The translations under genes and the position numbers were made by a program. 64,000 bases of DNA from Podocnemis expansa (Eukaryota > Chordata > Testudines > Podocnemididae): contig ML682013.1 in the NCBI GenBank assembly GCA_007922195.1, positions 22,384,645-22,448,644 of the forward strand, written 5' to 3'. Below are positions 58,614 through 64,000 of the stretch, in pieces. Under the pieces are notes generated by a model that saw only the letters and a list, made by a program, of their open reading frames with translations, did not search any database and was not told the origin of the DNA. Each line of letters opens with the position of its first letter. Within the stretch, counting starts at the first letter, position 1.

Positions 58614-59053
58614 CAGCAGTTCTCAACCACTGGGCTGGGACACAAATCTGTGTCACGAAGAGTCAGGCAGTGTATCACAGGAAATTTGCAGCTCAGCTTG
58701 GGGCTCTTGCTGCCCTCCACTTTCTGCTGACCTCAACAGCCTGCGACTGCCACACAACACAGGTAGCAGGCAGGGATAGATGAGTAAAGGGGTTTAGGGG
58801 CTGCCACCCAAAGAGCCTGTGCCCCACCAAAATAAACCCACCTGGCCCCACTGAGCCAGACTGCCAGAGCACTAGCCTGCATCGGCTGGACTCTGCACTC
58901 ACCCAGCCTAGGAGTGCTGCATCCTCCAGAATGCTACAGCCTCGCAAAGCTCCCAGCCCAAGCACCATCACATTGTCAGTGGCAGAGTGTAGTGTGTCAC
59001 ACAGGGGTACATCTGTCAGGGTGTTGCAACAGATAAAAGGTTAAAAATCACTG
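58614..59053. mobile_element. hAT-like element
   Basis: The left end CAGCAGTTCTCAACCACTGGG pairs with a right end reading AAAGGTTAAAAATCACTG, termini of the CAGTGGTTCTCAACC kind. Flanks GAGTAGAA and CTCTAGAA share only TAGAA. The interior is about 440 bp, with no transposase. Confidence 0.65.
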
Positions 59054-59126
59054 CTCTAGAACACTTGGGTGAAATGAACACCTGTGCAGAGTACCTGCTC
59101 AAGGCCAATGCTTCATAGCTATCCTT

Positions 59127-59563
59127 GGGTATGTCTACACTGGAGGCTCTGTTAAGTCGCCTTAACACGGTCAACTTTAACTTGACTTCAAGTTGAATTA
59201 GTTAAGTCAACTTAGAGTGTCCACATTCCAAACTCCTACAGACTCCCCCCATCCACAATGGCAGCTGCTAGGTCTATTTAACACTTAAGGCTACCTTATT
59301 AAGTCGACTTAAGCCAGTGTAGATGGGGCATAACCCTTAAGTTGACTTAAGGTCAATTTAACGGCTATGACCCCATCAACACTGACTTAAGTCAACTTAA
59401 TAAGGCCAACTTAAGCATCAAGTTGACCTTAAGTGAGGATGTTATTAAGCTGACTTAAGGAAGCGCTTAAGTGGACTTAATAAATTCACAGTGTGGACTG
59501 ACCTTTCCTTAGGTCAACTTAAGGAAGATTGAGTCTACCTAAGGCTCCAGTGTAGACATACCC
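59127..59563. mobile_element. Palindrome-rich MITE, TTAAGTCGACTTAA type, TSD CTT
   Basis: GGGTATGTCTACACTGGAGG at the left and CTCCAGTGTAGACATACCC at the right are nearly perfect inverted repeats. CTT is duplicated at 59124-59126 and 59564-59566. More than eight TTAAGTYRACTTAA units fill it, plus the inner segment ATGGCAGCTGCTAGGTC. It is one of the best-preserved copies. Confidence 0.9.
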
Positions 59564-59566
59564 CTT

Positions 59567-62500
59567 AGGAGGGGCTTACTCTAAACTGCTTCCTGGCCCC
59601 TCTTTCTGCACAAAGGTGACTTTCTTGTTTGGAGTTGAGCAAGACTGAAGTGGTCATTGAGGGTATTCATCACTTGCAAGCTTAAACAATGACAATATAC
59701 AAAGCATGGCAATTTCTGTTATTAGACATTTTATAACAATAGTTCAATAGCTACAGCGGTTGCTCAAATGACAAGTGAAATGCAAGCAGATTCTAAATGG
59801 GTGGAAATTCTAAACTGTATACTGTAAATTAGCATATAGATTCAAACTCTTTAATTATGGACTGAAAGGTTTAAAATTACAGACAATTAATTGAAAAAAG
59901 AACCCACACATTCAGCACTGATGTTGTTCCAGGTCTTTAAACAGCAGCCCATTAACTAAATTGGAGATATTGAACTGATGAGCAATGTTTATTTCTAGTA
60001 ATCTGCCCTTACACTTTTGAATGGGTTCAAATACATGTTTTACCCATTTCTAGCTGCATGAATGAAAGGTGAATATATGAATAAAACTAATTTGCTACCG
60101 GGGGAAAAACTATACTGTTACATAGCAATCAAAGTTGATGGGCCTCATCGAAGGTTTAGCATATTACAAGACTTGCCAGTGCTTGAACAGGAATTGTATA
60201 ATTCCCTTAATTAATGTAGATAGTTAGTATTCTGTTGAGAAAGGAAAAACCTGCAATGGAAAAAGAGAAAGAGGTTTTTCTTTTTTGGCATGAAGAAAAC
60301 ACAGCAATGTATAATGTCCAAGGAGAAAAGTTTTGTTACCATGGTCCACTTTCTGGGTGCAGTAAAATATTTTGAAGAAATACAAAAAGAAATCCATTCT
60401 ATTATACATGCTTAAGGAGTCAATTTTTCATTCTCCTAGAATATATAATAAATAACACATCTTTGATGTACGAGTGCTTATTTTTCATCTGTTTCCCTTA
60501 GAAGATCCCCTGGCCTCTCAGGAGTTATATAATGATAGCATTTTCTTAGATTTGGCTGTGGTTTAACAGTATTAAATAGTAATAGATGCTAGACTGCCAT
60601 GTGATATTTAATTAAAATAAATAATCTAAGCCCTTGTTATTTATTAAATAAGATACCATGTTTACCTCAAGATGATGAAGCATTCAAAGGAAGAAGTGTA
60701 CTGTTGAATACTTATCTGGTCTGATGAAAATCTGATGCTGAATAGATCAAATTTAGTGGAAGTATGTGTATGGCTATATTCTCAGTGAAATTCACTCACT
60801 TCGGCATGCAGTGTGAGTAGCTGAACCTTGTACCAAGTGCTAAGCGCTGACTGGTGAGGCTAGAATCTGCACACCCTTAGGTCTATTGTGCAACCACTTT
60901 ACTTGCTTTTGGTTTAGAATAGCTCCTCTGTATGGGGCATTCTGAGGTTCAAGATCTGCACAAGCCTTATGAGGTTCTCCTGCTTGCAGTGTTCCCCACT
61001 ATGCTACCAGGGGGCCACTCCCCAACTATACAGAGAGCACCCAGTCACCCCTGCACAGCTGGCCTACATGTGACTATGCAATGGGGTTCTCTAATGCCCT
61101 CCTCTAATGACAGGATTTCACTCTCAATGTGAGCATTTAGGGACTGATAAATAAAAGCAGCTGGATTTGCATCACTAGGAAAAAGTGGCAAATTCTGAAA
61201 GTGGTTTTTTTTCCCCAAAAAGACTTTTCCCCCTCCAAAAAATCATAAAGACTTTTGTGCACTGCAACAGAACTGAAGAGAGAGAAAGGAACTGACACGG
61301 TAAAATCGAACACAAAAATAAGTAAAAAATAAAAAGTTAGCTTATACTAGGAAGAGTGATTTTGTAGTTGCTGAATGAAGGCTCTTCTGAGCATAGGACA
61401 GTTGTGTAGTTGTCTAATGATTGATTTGGAGACCTAACTTTAGCCTTTCAATTTTGCAAATTTTGGCCCCTCCTTTTAAGTGTATAATTTTTTCATAATG
61501 CTGAAAGCTCTTACTGAGACCTTGGCCACCTCTGCCTCTTAGAACAGCCCAGCACATTACACACTTGAGAGGATGGCAGAAATAGAACATTTATTTCACT
61601 TATTATAAAACAAAAATTGAGCAAGATTGTCATTAACAGTGGTGGAAAGTTTGCCCATATAAAGAATGCAGGTTACACATCTCCTGCTTTTTGTTTATGT
61701 CTTTGTATTTATTGTCCATGTGTTACGTTTCACTTATTAGCTCCTCCATCTACTGTACATATTCTATAGTTGTGCTGAAGCATAGCCCCTAGCAATAATT
61801 AACTGCATGTAAAACGAGGGGTGAAGTGCTAGTATTTCATGTTTTATGCATATGCTTGCTCCAAATTTCCTTTTTGTATTAAACAGCTATTTTGAAAACT
61901 TAAGCTTTTGTTAACACCCTCAGCTTCCAAATCTGTGTACGTGCTGATTTCCACTGAGTATAGAGTGTCTGCAGTCAATGATAAATCTTGGTTTAAACTT
62001 TAATGTGGCAGTTTGTGGATGAAGAAAATAAGTCACATAATCAGCCCAGTCACGTGCAACATGGCTGAATTATGGTTTACATATGCATATACAATGTTGC
62101 TGCAATCTTCATTAAGTGTGAAATATAACACTGGATGGAAAAAGAGGCATGCTATCATTGCAATATCTCCTGAGGGAAATATGAGATCACTAGGAGGGTA
62201 ATATTTACCATTGTCCAGCTCCGATTGTTCCATACATGAAATGATGCAAGAAAAACCAGCTGAAGAAGGTAATTAACTGTGTAACATTAATAGCCCCTGT
62301 TAATTTGAAGTAATTGTGATGCACATTTAGTTACATCTCTGAAAAAGTGTTTGCAAGCGTTTCATGAAAAATACCTCCCAGTCTCTAAAGCTAAATGAAC
62401 ATTTTTAATTGCAGCAGATTGTTTCATCTAACTTTGTTATAAGCTATCAATGCTGAGAAAGCTAGATACTATATTGCAGATGTAAAGAATGATTTACTTC

Positions 62501-63317
62501 AGTATATCCCACTCTAGCTTACAGAAGGATTTCTTATGCATTTCAAGTCCTTTCAGCCTAAAGCAGCAATGTCATCTGTCTTTGCTTGTAGCTATCTACA
62601 TGCAGTAGCATTAAGAAAAAAAATCATAATTGACAGTCACTGGACTCCCAAGGGCAGCTCCCATGATCAATTATGTAAACAGGCTGGCAGTTACCACAGT
62701 GACTGGAGTTCATGAATCTAACATAACAAGATTTGTATGTAAAGAGACATTTGCTCTGGATGGCATAAGGTCATTACCTGACCCAGAGCTCACCCATACT
62801 GTCTCAAATATGCATTAAATGAAACTTGAATGCAGTTGTCAATGTGAAACGCTTTTCTTTGCAATTTAATTTGGCCCAGATTTTGACACCTTTACTCATA
62901 TTGAAAGATAACATGCTCCATAAGGAGCTGAATTGAAGTAAATGGAACTACTTGTGTATGGTAGAATGCTACTAAACTTGAGGAAAGCATGAAAATCTGC
63001 CCTTTGAAATTTTATCCAAAAATATCAGATGCATATGTATTGTACACTGGCGGAATCGATTAAGTTCATTTGTCAAATGTTATTTATTTTGATCCACCCC
63101 AAACATTTTGTCCAGATATATCATTGTTTTAATGAGACCGCAAATTGATTTTTAGAGGTCAGGGACTATTTGGCAAACAACAGTGTACCATGCAGGTTTA
63201 TTTAATAATTACCTGGGGGCTTTTGTCAGCTCCCCTCTCTTTCATCCAGATTGCCCAGCCAACCCATGCTGAGATGTTACTATCCACCCCCATCATCAGA
63301 GGACTAAAGTGGACTAT
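59567..63317. other. Unannotated AT-rich sequence
   Basis: No gene or repeat family recognised; scattered short open frames have no motif. Confidence 0.5.
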
Positions 63318-63839
63318 GCTTATGTATAAACTCAGATTGTTAAATCAAATTAACTTAAATTGAACTAATTAAATCAAACTAATTATCATGAAATCAAATT
63401 AAGTTAAATCAAATTAACATATCTCCACTAGCAACCCAAATCAAACTAGGACTTGCTAGTTCTATTTCGGAGAGGGGCACCATGGGAGGTGTGGTAACAT
63501 GGCCCCCCAGGAAGGGCCATGCCCCCACCCAATATATAGAAAGAGGAAGGTACCTTGGAAGGAAGAAGGGCAAAAGCTGTTAATTCAAACTAATGGGGTT
63601 AGTTTGTTATCGGTTAGTTTGGATTAACATGGCTACACTAGGTTAAATCAAACTAATAAGGTTGATTTAACCATTGTTTTGAATTTAAGGGAGGTTTTAT
63701 AATTTTGAAATGACCTTTCCTTATTTCAAGTTGAGGGAGGTGCTTATTTCAAATTAAGGAAAGCTAATGTAGCCATGCAACACTTTAAATTGAATTCATC
63801 ATCATTAATTCATTTTAAAGTGTAAGTGTAGACATAGCT
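63318..63839. mobile_element. Core-bearing palindromic MITE, decayed
   Basis: The left end is degenerate (TATGTATAAACTCAGATTG against TATGTCTACACTTAGATTG in the 19.7 kb copy). The right end is AAGTGTAGACATAGCT. The subterminal units are TTAAATCAAATTAA- and AAACTAATTA-like, and the core (about 63420-63568, CACCATGGGAGGTGTGG, GCCCCCACCCAATATATAGA) is the reverse complement of that at 39.5 kb. No clear duplication was found. Confidence 0.75.
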
Positions 63840-64000
63840 CACAAGGAAGGGGAGTTGGTTCTTGTCATATCACTCATAGGAACCCCAACCATCCCCCACA
63901 CCCCACTGTTCCTTTCCTTTAAGATACATTTCAGCAGCCAAGCCATTTATCTGGTCACTGTATGCCTTTCCCTGGAGTACAGGCACTGGACCTCTGCCAC

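Noticed and set aside
1..64000. tRNA, rRNA or endogenous retrovirus
   Set aside because: No cloverleaf with A/B boxes, no rRNA-like stretch, and no LTR pair or retroviral gag/pol/env motif was seen by eye.

Overview
This window is nuclear DNA from a vertebrate, most likely a turtle or a close sauropsid relative. That is inferred from the repeat mix: CR1 LINEs, Penelope-like elements (PLEs) with GIY-YIG coding regions and hammerhead-like tails, a MIR-type CORE-SINE, hAT-like elements, and many short elements starting GGSTATGTCTACAC that are packed with palindromes. I found no intact host gene, RNA gene, CRISPR array or bacterial-type operon. The window reads as intergenic or long-intron sequence whose recognisable content is almost all mobile DNA.

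Layout. 1-3.25 kb is AT-rich and featureless. A palindromic element lies at 3253-3699, with an inverted partner of its inner segment at 3924-4075. A GC-rich block at 4673-5300 and a second palindromic element at 5856-6367 follow. 6.4-11 kb is plain apart from a (TC)n tract and a MIR-like SINE (10085-10280). 11-20.2 kb holds a fold-back PLE (11046-11227), an old CR1 split by a palindromic element (11809-12490), a large inverted repeat (14243-15292), an element of a different inverted-repeat type split by a PLE with a perfect 10-bp duplication (16472-16948), and palindromic elements at 17781-18178 and 19696-20199. A PLE fragment with a GIY-YIG reading frame is at 24000-24660, and a 1-kb GC-rich hAT-like element at 25522-26536. 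Another palindromic element (29304-29735) precedes a PLE tail (29826-30066).

32.5-36 kb is the most layered part: a minus-strand PLE is cut by a CR1, that CR1 is cut by a hAT-like element, and the PLE is cut again by a second hAT-like element. 37536-39080 is a minus-strand CR1 with most of its reverse transcriptase and two frame-breaking deletions. A palindromic element lies at 39290-39778 and small hAT-like elements at 41263-41548 and 44481-44672. 48867-50330 is a degenerate palindromic-element end followed by a decayed Myb/SANT-like coding region, possibly a relic of an autonomous Harbinger-type element. 51.7-59.6 kb mixes PLE tails, palindromic elements, a minisatellite, a GC-rich block with a 400-bp assembly gap, and a hAT-like element. 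The window ends with one more palindromic element (63318-63839).

The most striking signal is the palindrome-rich family. At least a dozen elements share terminal inverted repeats, several have 3-bp target duplications (TTA, TAA, ATA, TGT, ATT, CTT), and each is filled with repeats of a short palindrome centred on TCGA or TTCGAA whose flanking bases differ between subfamilies. Many palindrome copies have lost the central CpG by C-to-T decay.
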